Assembly: GCF_030936135.1 (NCBI RefSeq)
Contig: NC_082596.1
Location: 78,577,388 to 78,641,387, forward strand
Source of the DNA: Gavia stellata
Lineage: Eukaryota; Chordata; Aves; Gaviiformes; Gaviidae
Direction: 5' to 3'
DNA length: 64,000 nt
Position 1 is the first letter of the stretch, and every line of letters begins with the position of its first letter. A model generated the notes under the pieces. The model made no database searches and had not been told where the DNA came from. It worked only from the letters and a program-made list of their open reading frames with translations. This document shows positions 49,891 through 62,963 of this stretch, piece by piece. The position numbers and the translations under genes were made by a program.

Positions 49891-52800
49891 CGCGGGTCTG
49901 GAGGGACAAAACTTCCCCCTGGGTTTCTGTACAGCGTAATGACATTGTGCTCAGTCCCAGTGCAAGGGCTCAGCCCTCATCGTGAGGGACCTGGTCAGGT
50001 GCGCGCCTAAGAAAACCCTGTTAATACTTCAGAGGCCAGTGGAAATGCTGCGCGTTAGTCACTAGCTAGGCTATCTAATGCCTAAATAGCAGGTTTGATC
50101 CTCAGTGTCCTTTGCAAAGTGTAACAGGTGTTTGCTACTTGTGGATGGAAAATGAGGGTGATCTCTTTCACGGGATGGCAAGAGAAGGCAGAGCCATGGT
50201 TTGCCAAGGATTAAGGACCAACAGGCCACATGGTATCACCGAAATGTGAGACGTCTTTAGGGGGAACACTAGGAAAGGCGTCACCTGTCACTAGGGTTGG
50301 ATGCGGCATCTGTGTTTTTTCTGGTACCACACCACACACTCTCGGGGACCCTTTAGTAAGAAACTGCTCCGTCTTCAGCCGAGGGAAAAGGTTTTCAGTG
50401 TGCATCACACAAATTTTCTGCATGCTCAGCTTTAATAAAGAAAATCAAAAGAGCTATTCAAAACAATAACATCAATACATGCCTTGATAACTGAATGCTT
50501 CTGAAGGTGACAATTTGTAGTAACTCTAGTAGACTAGCAGGGAGCCTCACCCCTCACTCTGCTGCATTATATCACACTTTTTCCTCATTCTCTCTGTCTT
50601 CGTATTTAAAATCAGAAAAGAAAACGGTCTTACACCGTCAGCCTCAGCTCATCTATACTTCCTGGGTAGCAAACCTTTCTTTCTCTGAGAAGAGTCATGT
50701 GAGACATTGAACTTAACGTCTTTTTTCCCCCAAAAAAGACATTAAAAAGTTCTGAAATGTCTATTATGTCAATGTAATATAGCAATATTCTGGCAACATA
50801 TATTTATTTACAACAATAAATACACCCTGTGAATCCCTTCCCCACCCAAGTGACAGGGTGCTGAATGTGCAGGGCACTGGGCAGTGACAACTGGCAACCT
50901 GTGAGAGTTTGCAGGTCCTGTGGCCCTGGGATGTGGGCAGGGTGCAGACCACAGCACAGCACTGGTCATTAAAGGAACAGCAAAACCAATTTCCCGCAGA
51001 AGTTCCAGATTGACTGTGTAGTCCTGCTAAAAGACAGGTAGATTTGCAATTTCAGACTCTTTCATGTTGATTTCAGCATTACCTTGGGAAGGTGCTCTGA
51101 GCCAAAGGTGAGCGGGCACAGTTGGTGCCATGCTTAACAAAAGACGGTAGGGAGGGTACAACAAGAGTAAGGCTAGGGCAGGGCAGAGGGCTGGCATGGT
51201 GCACTTGGGGCTGGTGGAGCTCGCAGTCTATCCAATCTGCATAGAATTAGCAGCCATATGATAGACCTTTTGCTTACAATATAAAGTCTGCTTTCACACT
51301 CCTGATGACGTGGTTTATGGAAAATGCTGCTCCAGTGGCATGGAATCAAAAAGTGATAACAGCTGTTTAATAGTTTTTTTCACAGCACAGGCCTCAGCCA
51401 CAGGGAAGGAAGCAGATTCAACCCATTCTTCTGCACAATTAAGGAATTAGATCATTTGAAATTTTTTATTTATACAGAAAAAGGAGTTTCATTCCTTTTT
51501 GCAGCTTAAATACCTAAAACCAACCGTGTGTCAGAGACTGAATCGGAGAGAAATAGAGGAAGATGTGCTCAGCACATGGCCAGAAGCCAGAAATTCCTGT
51601 CTTTTAATCCCTTGGCTGACAGTTGCTCCCTCGATTGCTTTACATAAGTTACTGTAGCCAGTTTGCGTGGTGTTTCCTCTTCTGTGACATGAAGAAAGCT
51701 ATTACCTATTTTATGTGTGTCTGGCATGTTAATGAATGTTTGCAAAGTGCTTAGCTTTAGTAGCAGTACACAGAGCATGCCCACCCTCAGTGCAAATTTA
51801 CTGTCTGCTCTGCGTGATTCACTTGCTCTGATGGGTTTAAGAAACAGCTCACCACGACCACCGCCTAGGCCAACTAAGTCAGCATTTGAAAACAAACAGA
51901 AACAACAGCAAAAAGTGAGCAGTATATTGAGCACAGAAATATTGCCTCTATGCATCTGGCAGAAGATCTTAAACAGATCGTCTGGGACAGGGCTAATTTT
52001 TAACATAACAGGCTGGCTACCTATCTGCGAGTTCCAAAAATAATTAATTATTTGCTCTGACACAGGTAACAAATAACGGACAAATAATGTCACGTGAATA
52101 AAAACAAAGGAGCAAATAACATTTGTGGTGGTGAGCACAAATTAGATACCCACTAAAATTCTGAATGAAACTGGTAGTGTGGGGAGGAAAGGAGAAGAAG
52201 GAAGCACAGAAATAATAATAGTAATGAAGGTGACAAATCAGGTGCAGGATGCTTTGAACGTGCCTGAAATTCTGTGTGGCCTGATGGTTTCTGAGAAATG
52301 AAGGGATGGATAGGTTAAATATCAAACCACCTCTCCTCTTGGCAGAACCAAGTAATGGAGATACCTTTCCAAAAGAAGCCTATGGTTACAGCAGTGCCTC
52401 ACTAGCGCTCTTACCTATGGTTTCCTTTTAATGGAACCATTACAGCCTTCTTGACCTGCCCTGACGTGACTATTTTTGGAGGATAGCATTGTAAATTGTA
52501 AGACTCAAAATACAAGAAATTTTCAAAGGCTAAATTGGGCACACTGTAAGATTAGAGGTAAAAAAAAGCCCAACAAAATGTACAATTTTTCAAATTTGTA
52601 GTCAGCCATGCACAAAACCAGTGATCAGTTGACATGCTTACCAGAATATGGACCTTTTAATGAAGTTCATTAACAACTGACAGCATATTTCAACAGAGGA
52701 TTTTGCTTTTCTTTCCTTGAAAACTTTTTTGGTTTTGAAATTCCTTTGATTCCATTGACGAGAACTTCTTGATTGGATTTCACAAATGCATTTTTAGCAG

Positions 52801-53443
52801 ATCAGGTCTTTAATGTTGCTTATTTGGCTGCACCTATGTCAACAGGTATCATAAATACAATATTCTGGCTTGGGGTGTGCTGTATTTTCATATGGAACAG
52901 ATACATGCATACTACTGGATCAGAGGATTACCACTATAGCGTGTTTCTGAACTCTTCCCAATTCCACTTTAATCAGAAATTAAATGGTGATTGCACTGCA
53001 GGATACCTTTGTCTTTTTCATTTCAAATGAATTCTGAAACTGCCTGCTCTCCTTTTACATTAGAGTGCCAGATCATTTGATAAATTTATGAACTTAAGAA
53101 GGAGAGCTTAAAGTTCAGAAAACTAAAGAAACAAACAAAGCAGTTAAATTTCCAAAAGTTACAACAGATTACAGGGAAAAATTGAGGTAAATCACCATAA
53201 GGGAAATTTCAGACTTTAAAAAGATTCCACACGTCATTAGGTGTTTTTATTGCAGACTGTTCCAAAGGATTGACCCAAACTTGCTAATGGTAGCTCATTA
53301 ATATTACAGTTGCCATCATCTAATGCTATATGTGCACTGTTATTAATTATTGAGTTATTAAGTATTGATTTGCCTACATATATTCTGTAACCTGTAAAGT
53401 TAAGCAATACTGTGAATTAGCCGTTTTTTCTCCATTTCTCAAG
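49817..53443 (+). other. CFAP90: CFAP90 intron 1
   Basis: 3.6 kb; GC-rich for the first hundred bases or so, then AT-rich. Frames at 51569-52138 (-) and 52773-53030 (+) show no domain. No transposon is recognised. Confidence 0.8.
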
Positions 53444-53560
53444 ACAGGAGATGTTTCCATTTATGATTCCATTTTTAAAAGACCAGAGGGTTACAACAAA
53501 AATCTTCACCGATGTGACAGAGAACATGCAAAGAGTTGTGGTCTTAACATTAATGAGGAG
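53444..53560 (+). CDS. CFAP90: CFAP90 middle coding exon
   Basis: 39 codons, phase 0 at both ends, between TTTCTCAAG and GTAATC. It encodes TGDVSIYDSIFKRPEGYNKN and then LHRCDREHAKSCGLNINEE. This parallels human C5orf49, where I recall SLYDCIFKRRLDYDQ and LHRDDREHAKSLGL. An alternative acceptor four bases downstream (ACAG) would break the frame with exon 1; the CAAG acceptor keeps it and restores the Thr-Gly junction. The exon has too few codons to stand out as an open frame. Confidence 0.92.
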
Positions 53561-54275
53561 GTAATCCTTTGATAATTTCATAATTATCTTTGTTAAAGGT
53601 ATTTTGTATTTTTTGACATGGCTGGAGATGATAGCCATTGTTTTACCCTTTATAATGCAGCCTATATAGTATCAAAGGAATTGGAAGGAGAACATCATTG
53701 TCCTCAGCCTGGAGGTTTAGGAAAAAGCATTAGCTTTTTGTGAAGACACCTGAGTTAGCTTCTGCTCTTTGACATCCTGTAGATTTCCAGGTGACAAGCC
53801 AAGTTAAAGCATGGGAAAAAAGATAGACACAGCAAGGCACACCCTCTGTTACAGAGCTTCAGGGTCACTGAGAGTGACTTCTGAACCATCTGCGCCCCTC
53901 GAGAGTTGCAGTTCAGGTGGTCCTGCAGCTATTTCTGTGATCCTTGAAAACTCTTCTCCCTGAGAGGACTGGATTCAGGGGTCTCAACTCAACCACTGTC
54001 CTCTGACATCCACCCTCCCTATGCCAGCATTTGCTGAGAGAGCCCAAGTCTCTGAAGCTGGTGAGTTTGTTATGCAAACTTAACACCAGATTGCCCTGCA
54101 GGAAGGAAATCCATAGGGAGATAATGCAAAGGAGGGGTCAATCAGAAGACCACAGGACATGCCTGAAATAGGCTGGGCAAAGAATTCAAGGCCAGCAGAA
54201 TCTGGCAGCCTGATAACTAAGGAAGAATGCAGCCATGTTTCTAAACATCTGCCTTGAAAACAGAAATACTATAAT

Positions 54276-55999
54276 ATCACAGAATCACAGAATGATAGGG
54301 GTTGGAAGGGACCTCTGGAGATCATCTAGTCTGACCCCCCTGCCAGAGCAGGTTCACCTAGAGCAGATTGCACAGGAATGCGTCCAGGTGAGTTTTGAAT
54401 ATCTCCAGAGAAGGAGACTCCACAGCCTCTCTGGGCAGCTTGTTCCAGTGCTCTGCCACCCTCAAAGCAAAGATGTTCGTCCTCATGTTTAGATGGAACT
54501 TCCTATGACCAAGTTTGTGCCCGTTACCTCTTGTCCTGTCTCTGGGCACCACTGAAAAAAGACTGGCCCCATCCTCCTGGCACCCACCCCTTCAGTATTT
54601 ATAAGCATTAATAAGATCCCCCCTCAGTCTTCTCTTCTCCAGACTAAAAAGACCCAAGTCCCTCAGCCTTTCTGCATAAGAAAGATGTTCCAGTCCCTTA
54701 ATCATCTCTGTAGCCCTTTACTGTACCCTCTCCAGCAGCTCCCTGTCCTTCTTGAACCGGGGAGCCCAGACCTGGACACAGTACTCCAGATGCAGCCTCA
54801 CCAGGGCAGAGTAGAGGGGGAGGATAACCTCCCTCGACCTGGTAGCCACACTCTTCTTGATGCACCCCAGGATGCCACTGGTCTTCTTGGCCCCAAGGGC
54901 ACATTGGTGGCTCATGGTCATCCTGTTGTCCACCAGGACCCCCAGGTACCTTTCCACAGAGCTGCTCTCCAGCAGGTCAGCCCCTCACCTGTACTGATGC
55001 ATGGGGTTATTCCGCCCCAGGTGCGGTACCCTACACTTGCCTTTGTTGAATTTCATAAGGTTCCTCTCTGCCCAACTCTCCAGCCTGTCCAGGTCACACT
55101 GAATGGCAGCGCAGCCTTCTGGTGTGTCCGCCACTCCTCCCAGTTTTGTGTCACCAGCAGACTTGCTGAGGGCATGCTCTATCCCTTCATCCAGGTCATT
55201 GATGAATATATTGAACAGGACTGGACCCAGTACTGACCACTGGGGAAGACCACTTGTTACAGACCTCCAGCTAGACTCTGTGCCACTAATCACAACCCTC
55301 TGAGCTCTATCTATCAGCCAGTTTTCAATCCACCCCACTGTCCATTCATCTAGCTCACACTTCCTAAGCTTGCCTATGAGGATGATGTGGAAGACAGTGT
55401 TGAAAGCCTTGCTGAAGTCAAGGTAGACAACATCCACTGCCCTCCCCTCATCTATCCATCCAGTCATGTCATCGTAGAAGGCTATCAGATCGGTCAGACA
55501 TGACTTCCCCTTGGTGAATCCATGTTGACTACTTCTGATAACCTTCTTTTCCTCCAGGTGCTTTGAGAAGACATCCAGAACAAGCTATTCCATCATCTTT
55601 GCAGGGATGGAGGTGAGGCTGACTGGCCTGTAGTTTCCTGGGTCTTCCTTCTTGCCCTTTTTGAAGACTGGTGTGACATTGGCTTTCCTCCAGTCCTCAG
55701 GCACTTTGCCTGTTCTCCAGGACCTTTCAAAGATGATGGAGAGTGGCCCAGCAATGACTTCTGCCAGCTCCCTCAGCACTCATGGGTGCATCCCGTTGGG
55801 ACCCATGGATTTATGAATGTCCAGTTTACTTAATTGGTCTCTAACTTGATCCTCCTCAACCAAGGGGAAGTCTTCCTTCTTCCAGACTTTCTCTGTTACC
55901 TCCAAAGTCTGGGACTCCTGAGGGCTGGCTGGAGCAGTAAAGACTGAAGCAAAGAAGGTGTTCAGTAACTGCCTTCTCTGCATCATCTGTCACCATGGC
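54276..55999 (-). mobile_element. Older CR1 copy, reverse orientation, with dead reverse transcriptase
   Basis: Read on the - strand it covers most of the reverse transcriptase and C-terminal part of ORF2 and the 3' end (AATCACAGAATGATAGG at the left edge). Separate frames keep [31 protein letters not shown] and [12 protein letters not shown], but several frameshifts and stops separate them. The catalytic motif reads [10 protein letters not shown], where intact copies have [10 protein letters not shown], so the first catalytic aspartate is lost. It belongs to a different, older subfamily than the copies at 10.5, 26 and 29 kb ([16 protein letters not shown] versus DRWAEAN). Confidence 0.93.
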
Positions 56000-56009
56000 A
56001 CCTGAATAT

Positions 56010-56125
56010 ATAATATATAAATAAAAACATGTATTTTTCCATGCAGCATCTGAATAATATACATACATACATACACAAGCATCATATATATATGTGTATT
56101 TATATTTATATACACATAGACGCAC
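56010..56125. repeat. AT-rich microsatellite cluster
   Basis: ACATACATACATACA followed by ATATATATATG and further TATA-type units. It sits right at the 5' truncation point of the neighbouring CR1. Confidence 0.85.
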
Positions 56126-58717
56126 AGAGGCAGAGGCTGTCAAAAACCAAAAGTGCAACCTCTTTGTGTTAATGGCCTCAAAATCCTGATGGGTTTATGG
56201 GGTGTAAAGAGGTGGGTGGGCTAAGAATGGCTGCTTGTATTGGTGATTATATATGATAGAGGTGGAAGAAGGAAGAGAGAGACAAAAGTTAAAATTACTG
56301 TAATTGCTGTGTTATAAAACTGTTGAGATTTTGGGACAAAGGTCACTGCTTGTGATTCCTCTCACTAGCAGCTATATATGCCAGGCATTTCAGTGCACAG
56401 CCATAATGCCCTTCAACTCTATCAGACAGTGCAGGGAGTATTAGGTGCTCCCAAAGGAGGCCCGGGAGTGCCCATCACCATCACCTGCTTATGCCTAGTA
56501 ACTCAGCTGCAAATCTGCGTGAGGCCAAAAGCCATGTAAATGACTACTTCAGTTAAAAATGAGCCTTTCTATTTAAACAAAACAAAGCCAACCCCCCTCC
56601 TCCGATACCAAGCTCAACCTCCAGCTGGGAAATTTGTGTAGAAACAGTTTATCAATGCAGAATTAAGGTTTCTTACTGAGCTCTTGTGTCCTTTCATTAT
56701 CATCAAAACTCACTTTCCTACCAGTTTGCTTCCTAAAGCAAACGTGCATGGGCCAGAATTCATACCAGCTCTGCTGGGCAGTGCATGCAAGGGACTCTGC
56801 CTGAACAGGTGTCCTTTAATCCAGCCCTTTAATTAGCATGGAGACACATCAAACTCACAGCTGTTAAATGTTACAACATGATCCTGCACGTGATGACACC
56901 CAACACTGGACTTACCCATCACTGAGTGCAGGTCACATACTCAACTCCTGCTCTTCACTTACTGCAGTGGCCCTCACAGTCTTTATATAATAATAACTAT
57001 ATTATAAAACATAATAAATAAAAAGGCCACAATCAACATCTTTCTAGTACAACACTGACAGGAGACAGGCTGAATCCACCACAGTACAGTCCTTTCCTTG
57101 AAGTGGAAAAAATCAAACCACTGCAAGTAAGCCCTTCATTTCCTGCAGCGCACCTGGGTGCACCTAGGGAATCCAACAGTACTGTCACAGATACTCGGTT
57201 TAGCTACACGTAGCACAGTGACTGCAGCAGAGTGTTTGCACAAGGCTGCCATTGCTGATTTCAAGCGTTAACCGTGCTAGAATTACATGCTGCGAAGGCG
57301 TGTAGCAGGACGCTTCCCAGCCAACTGTTGGAAAGTCTGAAATCTGCTGAATGTCGAACCCACAACGATGAAATGCCACTGTGCACAGTCAGTGCTGTGC
57401 TACCAAGGATGCTGAAAACTGCATCTTACTTACTTAAAGGGAACACAAACTATCAGAATTACATACTGCTTACTTAATACGTACGTCATTAGCACTGTAA
57501 ACCCTGTATTGCTGGCAAAGTCTCTCTTGATAGTACAAAGATTCTGTCATTTCTCCTTTTTCACTATTTATCTACAACTGGGTTTGGGGAGGAAATGGTC
57601 TTATTTTTTGCCTGCCACTCTTTTTGACTTGATTTTTGTTCTCACAGGGTTTATAAGTTGGTGTACTGAATAGCTTTTAATGGGGTGGAGCAAGGTAGGC
57701 AGGAAGGGTAGGTGGAGAGTTGGGGGATAAATGGTTGTTCTGGAGTGGGCTTTTCTGGGGTTTTTTTTGAAAAAAGGGATTGCAGCATCTTCCCAAGAAT
57801 CTCAGGTCTGCTTTTGTCCATGAGTCTGGAAATGTCTTGCATCTGACTGCCCTGCTATGAGACCCCTCGGATCTGTGCTCCCACTGCATCCTCGCAGGAA
57901 ATGCAGGGGCTCATGTGCTTCATGGGTTCTATCGTAAGTGCTGATATGGCTCAGACTTGCATCTGTTATAGCAAAGAAGTCATTTGTTTGCACCTGAACT
58001 GTGGTGTGGCATCCGCATTTTCATTCTCCTTGTAAATATTATTTATATGGTAAGACTAGGTAAACACATCAGGGACCAAGGCTTAGGGTGTTAGCCAGTG
58101 TGCAAACATACAAGCAGCTGGATAAATCTGAGACCTTTGGCTAGGGAAAGAAAAACGAACAAAGCCTGTCTTTCCCTTCTGACTCCAGAGCTCCCCATTG
58201 CTGTAGCACAGGAGGGAACTGCAGATTGCAGATAGTGATTGCACAGTCACTTAAAATGCAGTTTACCAAGAACAAGCTGAAAGTAATCTTTTCTTGATCA
58301 AGTTTTTTTCACGAAAATGAAATGGGCCACTTCCCATCATTGCAGAGCAGTTATTTCTCTAATCTTACAGCTACAAGAATTTTTAGTAAAACCTTTCATA
58401 CAGTAGTATATGTATAAGTATACTTTCAAATACAGTAGAATATCCTTTATGTCCTTCAGGGAAAGCTTGCATGGACTAGTGGTTGCTCAGGGTTTTTCTT
58501 TAGGCTTTGATTTTTTTCATGCAGTGGTTTCACTGAATTGTGCAAGCAGTGTAGGTGTTCCTGTAACAGAATACAAATTAAATCTCTCCTATTTTTCAAA
58601 TTAATCATGCAAGTCAGTGCACAAGAAAAATAAGAATGAAAATAAAATCTGTGCCACTTTCCAGTAACATAGCATTTAGTTTGCCAGTAATCACATGGTA
58701 ATCGCCTCTGCGTGTGT

Positions 58718-58968
58718 GAGGAAATGGCCTCAAGTTGCGCCAGGGGAGGTTTAGGCTGGATATTAGGAAAAATTTCTTTACTGAGAGGATGGTGAAACAG
58801 TGGAATAAGCTGCCCAGGGAAGTGGTGGAGTCACCATCACTGGAGGTGTTCAAGGAACATGTGGACGAGGCATTGTGGGACATGGTTTAATGGGCATGGT
58901 GGTGTTAGCTGGTGGTTGGACTTGATGATCTTACAGGTCTTTTCCAACCTTAATGATTCTGTGATTCT
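58718..58968 (+). mobile_element. Short CR1 3' end, young subfamily
   Basis: Begins within the ORF2 C-terminus ([17 protein letters not shown] equivalent) and ends with the hairpin and two ATTCTGTG units. The stop is TAA at 58888-58890, followed by a spacer of only 23 bases before GGTTGGA at 58914. The high similarity to the young copies and the compact spacer make it useful for dating the spacer expansion. Confidence 0.92.
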
Positions 58969-58991
58969 GTGTGCGCGTGTGCGTGTGCGTA
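58968..58991 (+). repeat. GTGTGC microsatellite seeded at a CR1 tail
   Basis: GTGTGCGCGTGTGCGTGTGCG directly follows the last ATTCTGTG unit, as if grown from the GTG of the tail. Confidence 0.8.
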
Positions 58992-59260
58992 AAAAATTAT
59001 CAGTCCACAGTAACTCATGGCACAGCTCCATATCTTATCTCGTCATCTAGTGATACATTCATGGTTTATTAATATACATAAAAAACTAGGTCAGGGATGG
59101 AACAGTAAGGGTGCAATCGCTGCTAAATAAATATACATCTGTGTAGCAGATGCTGTACAGTTCTGTTATTTTGCCCCTGGCCACAGCACATTTAGCAGTA
59201 GATAACTGCCAAGTATTCACTGTGTGATTTTTTTATAAGGAGAATTCTATATTTTCACAG

Positions 59261-59440
59261 GAAACGGCAAGACCTGTCGCTGTTTTGTCATCTTCAGAGT
59301 ATGGGAGACGCATAAATAAGCCCATAGAGCAGCCGATCAGAGATCATGCAAGGATCAATCACGTGCAGGCAGAATTCTACAGGAAAAATGGCATCACCTG
59401 TTTATTGGAAAAACCTTCTCCAAACCTGGATCCATGCTAA
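59261..59440 (+). CDS. CFAP90: CFAP90 last coding exon
   Basis: 59 codons plus TAA at 59438-59440, after TATTTTCACAG. It reads ETARPVAVLSSSEYGRRINK, then PIEQPIRDHARINHVQAEFY and RKNGIT. Human C5orf49 has, as I recall, RPVGVLTSSVYGKRINQPIE and HVQADFYRKNDI in the same place. The last dozen residues (LLEKPSPNLDPC) differ from the human tail. With the other two exons the protein is 162 residues, against about 147 in human; the excess is in the Ala/Gly/Pro N-terminus. Confidence 0.95.
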   Translation, partial: ETARPVAVLSSSEYGRRINKPIEQPIRDHARINHVQAEFYRKNGITCLLEKPSPNLDPC

Positions 59441-62400
59441 ACCTCCTGTACCTGTCATTACCAGCAACATTTATGTGGAAAAAACACCACCCACCTCACA
59501 TCAAAAAAGCAATACGGTGCTTTTGCCTTTTCCTCTACATTTTAGTTAATGGGAATGATTTGGATTAAAAAAAAGATGAAATAGCAGCAGTACTTTTCTT
59601 CGTGCTACTTCAAATGCATGTCTTCTCCTTACAGTCTCATAAAAACCTCATGAAGAGCCTCAGCAAGAGCTGAACGTTTTAGATAGCAAGACTGGAAATG
59701 AGACCTGTTGGGTCAATAGCTGTCTCTCTGCTATTTTAGGCAGTTCTTTTATGTAACTATTCACAGACTTAACATTTAAGCAAGCTTACTCCTCAAGGTA
59801 TCAGTGGTCCCTGACTTCTTGATCCTTACAGTGTTGCTACAAAATTGCTAGGTGTTATTTTAACTGCACAACAGCTGAAAAGGGGATTCAACCCAGATCT
59901 TCCAAAATGGATGGGCTTACCCATAAACGGGCAAGTAAAGAAATTATCTGACTTACAGAAGTGCTTAGCAGTTTCAGTAGACTTCAAGTGGAAGTCAAGT
60001 TAAAGGGAACTTCTGAGTACTTAGCACTTAAATAGACAAAATTTGGGCTTAGCTGATTTCAGGCGTCCATTTCGCTTTTATCATATGAATGGTGTCTGAG
60101 GGATTGATCTGTTCAAGAGTGTCACAGGAAAAATCATATTTGGTTCTGTATCCAATGATGAAAGAAAGAAAAAAGAATAATACTAGGAGAACAAGCACTA
60201 AATAGTTTGGTAGAAAGGATGGAAAAAACACAAGGCTTTGAACAGTAGTCATTTAAAAAGCGTGTTTACAGTAAAATGTCTAAACCTGCTTAAACATTTA
60301 GTGCCTTGTATTCTGACTGAATCCAGTACTAAAGTTACAAGGTAATTTCAGGAAAAGGAGTATCTCCTGCAGGGTATGCATCAGTTTGGTTCTCAAGAGC
60401 CATTGATCCCGCTGTTTAAAGCTGAGGCAGTATTGTTCCGAAAGGAGCAACAGCTGGACTGATGATACCAGAACAAGGACCAAAGTCCACAGCTCTGACT
60501 GACACTGGAGTTCTGTCAGGTACTTACACATGGGAAACCTGTATCATTTGTAAACACAGTGAGTCTCCTAGTAAAAAATAAGAAAAACAAAGAACTTCTT
60601 AATCTGAGGCCTTGATAAGTAGTAAATTAGGCAATCAATAGCACTTGTTTGGCATGATGTGAGAAGCAGAGCAGACACAGCAGCCTGTTCCAAGATGTTT
60701 ATTACTTTCATTATTCACGACCTGCAAATTCCTCTATATTCAATGAGCTAGGGACAAGAGGGCAGTAACAACTACATTTCTTTTCAACAATAAATACTTC
60801 ATCAAACAAATCTAGCAGAATTAAATGAAAGGAATCACAGTAAGAACAAAGTGAGAAGGAAATGTTTTCTAACAATACCAGAATGCTTTTCCAAAAATCA
60901 GTATCAAATGTATGCCAGTGAAGAATGAGATGGAATATGGCCATATTCTAGACAGGTTATTTTTAGCTTGGGACAGTATGTACAAATCACTCCTTTTAAG
61001 TAGTTTTACTATATTTACAAACCATCTGTGTTTGAAAACTACGGGCAATCAAATCTGTTTGAGAACACCGCCACCTTCTGGTGTGAGAAATAAGCATCAC
61101 CAGCTCCCTTCCACCGTGGAGAAAGGCATCAGTCATTGACACCAGAATCAGTTTTCCTCTCATTTCATCGCTGTCGCTGTGTCACCCCCTTCTCTTTCAG
61201 TCCCTTCTCATCCCTCCTCACTTTTGAAGGCTTTTCACAGGTTGTTCCTCTTACTAGTTGTTTCTCATTCAGTTCCGAGTGGTTGACTTGTCCCTTCAGT
61301 GCTGTTAGTGTCAAAAGAATACCTTGACGATTTCTTCTGTATTAGGGAAAAGTTCCTTATGAATGTCTGCAAAGACATTTCAGTCATTCTCCTTCAATTT
61401 CTCTTTGCTAGGATGACAAATGTTAGGTTACCGATGTGCTGTAAGCTTCCTATTATAGTGTTGGAAAGTATCTCATTACCTCTTGGTCCTCCCTCACCTG
61501 TCAGTGCTGACATACTACTGTGAGTAAGGGTTTTATACCTGCAACAAATTAACATGAACAGAATGCACAGCATGACACAATGTAAATCATATTTTGGATC
61601 TGGATTTTGCATCCAAAAATTTCCAGGTATTGTTGGGACAATTGATGGACACCTGCAACTCACGAATTATTAACAGTAGCCTTGGAAGGAAAAAATGGCC
61701 ATGTTCTATATCTGCTGGTAAAATGTAGAGAATTTCAAGGATGTAAATTTTCACCTTTTTTGTATCAGATCATAATCGTTAAAATCAAACCAGGTGATGC
61801 TGGGAATTCTGTATTGCTACTCGTAAATAATAACTCCACACAGGGCAGGATGCACAAGCTAACCTGAAAATGTGTTTTACACGGCAGTTCATCAAGTCTA
61901 CATTATGTGATCAGAACTAGCTATGTTATTTTCCCTTCGTCCATCTGTGAAGCAACACATTAACCCAAGTTAGGGCACACTTGTTCCAGATGAAGTGGTT
62001 ACTGGTTCCAGTTCTCACTTCCACCCTTCTGCCAGAACTTATACTCGTACATAAAAAAGCACTGCATAGGATATATTTCTTCTGAGCTTCACGGCATAAT
62101 GAGTTTCGGTTTAGGCTCACATGGCAGGCCGTAAACTGAAGGAACTCTGGAGTGCATACATGACCCCATCTAGCCAGTTTAGCTAAAACTGCCACCAAAG
62201 ACAAAACTACAAATAGTACATACCCAGAACCTTGGGTGGCCCCCACAGAGACAGCTGTGCAAGTCCACTACCCTGTGGCAGCTGTTCTTTCGCAAAGTGA
62301 AGTGAATCGTTTTATTAAAAACCCTCTCATTTTCTGTAAGGCACTGCTATTTAGTGAGAAGCACTCTACATCTCTTAAGTACGAGCAATAAGCCAATATT

Positions 62401-62695
62401 GCTTGTGCAACTACTGAAAATTTTAGTTTTATGAAACACTTGGGAAATCACACGAACAGCTATGAGTAAATTGCACAATTTCTTCTTATACTGTCAAGAA
62501 AAGCCCTGATTGGTAGGTAGCATGGCACATTCTGTATATTCAGCACCAGGCAGTATCCTTCAATAGTCACATCTGTCCATTTGCAGTTGTGAGTTAGAAC
62601 GAGTGAAGATACAAAGGAAACGCAGTACTGTCTGGCACTTAAATCTGTTAACTTATAATAAATATTTACACAAAACTTAAGAAAATATGTTGCTC
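59441..62695. other. Convergent intergenic region between CFAP90 and FASTKD3
   Basis: 3.2 kb between two 3' ends. The CFAP90 3' UTR must begin here; ATTAAA at 59564-59569 is a weak candidate signal. Frames near 60.0-62.2 kb have no recognisable content. A CTCF-like motif at 61069 is listed separately. Confidence 0.7.
61069..61081 (-). promoter_or_regulatory. CTCF-like motif
   Basis: On the - strand CCAGAAGGTGGCG matches the CTCF core CCASYAGRKGGCR at 12 of 13 positions. It lies between convergent genes. A match by eye is not evidence of binding. Confidence 0.3.
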
Positions 62696-62701
62696 TTTAT
62701 T
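62696..62701 (-). terminator. FASTKD3: Poly(A) signal of FASTKD3
   Basis: AATAAA on the - strand, 164 bases after the TGA of the last exon, giving a short 3' UTR. No closer canonical signal was seen. Confidence 0.6.
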
Positions 62702-62864
62702 ACTCTTTACATGTCAATTGTTCCAAATATTGGAAGGTCTCACATTCAGAAGCTCAAATTACCTTAGGTGGAGTTATTTAGAAAACAGAATTGTTCCTCC
62801 ATGCACAATATTTACACTTTATAGTACAGGAGGTCAACCTGTGATTTGGTATAATTCTCCAGTG

Positions 62865-62963
62865 TCAGCAGCTGAGTCCATATGTATGAGGAAAGATTTT
62901 TTTGTGTAGATATTCTGCCATTTTTCTGCAATTTTGTAGACTCTGTATCTCAAAAAATGGAAT
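62865..62963 (-). CDS. FASTKD3: FASTKD3 terminal coding exon: end of the RAP domain
   Basis: On the - strand, 32 codons plus TGA (62865-62867), starting after TGTTTCCAG. It encodes IPFFEIQSLQNCRKMAEYLH followed by KKIF and a short tail ending GLSC. It joins in phase 0 to GYEVVQ of the preceding exon, giving the VVQIPFFE that ends RAP domains in FASTK-family proteins. The family acts on mitochondrial RNA; FASTKD3 influences the stability and translation of several mitochondrial mRNAs. The exon is short and was found by searching for the expected continuation of VVQ. Confidence 0.93.
   Translation of the reverse strand: MPFFEIQSLQNCRKMAEYLHKKIFPHTYGLSC

Larger units (their letters stand above)
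53561..59260 (+). other. CFAP90: CFAP90 intron 2
   Basis: 5.7 kb. It contains an old CR1 in reverse orientation (54276-55999), an AT/ACAT microsatellite just beyond it, and a short young CR1 3' end (58718-58968). Other stretches, including 56.1-58.7 kb, are AT-rich with no recognisable gene. Confidence 0.8.

Noticed and set aside
49150-50010. Overlapping frames of 115-203 codons on both strands in the CpG island
   Set aside because: They are caused by the lack of stop codons in GC-rich sequence. Only the 49625 frame up to 49816 matches a known protein and continues through splice sites.
54685-55236. 183-codon frame on the + strand
   Set aside because: Antisense to the old CR1 reverse transcriptase region.
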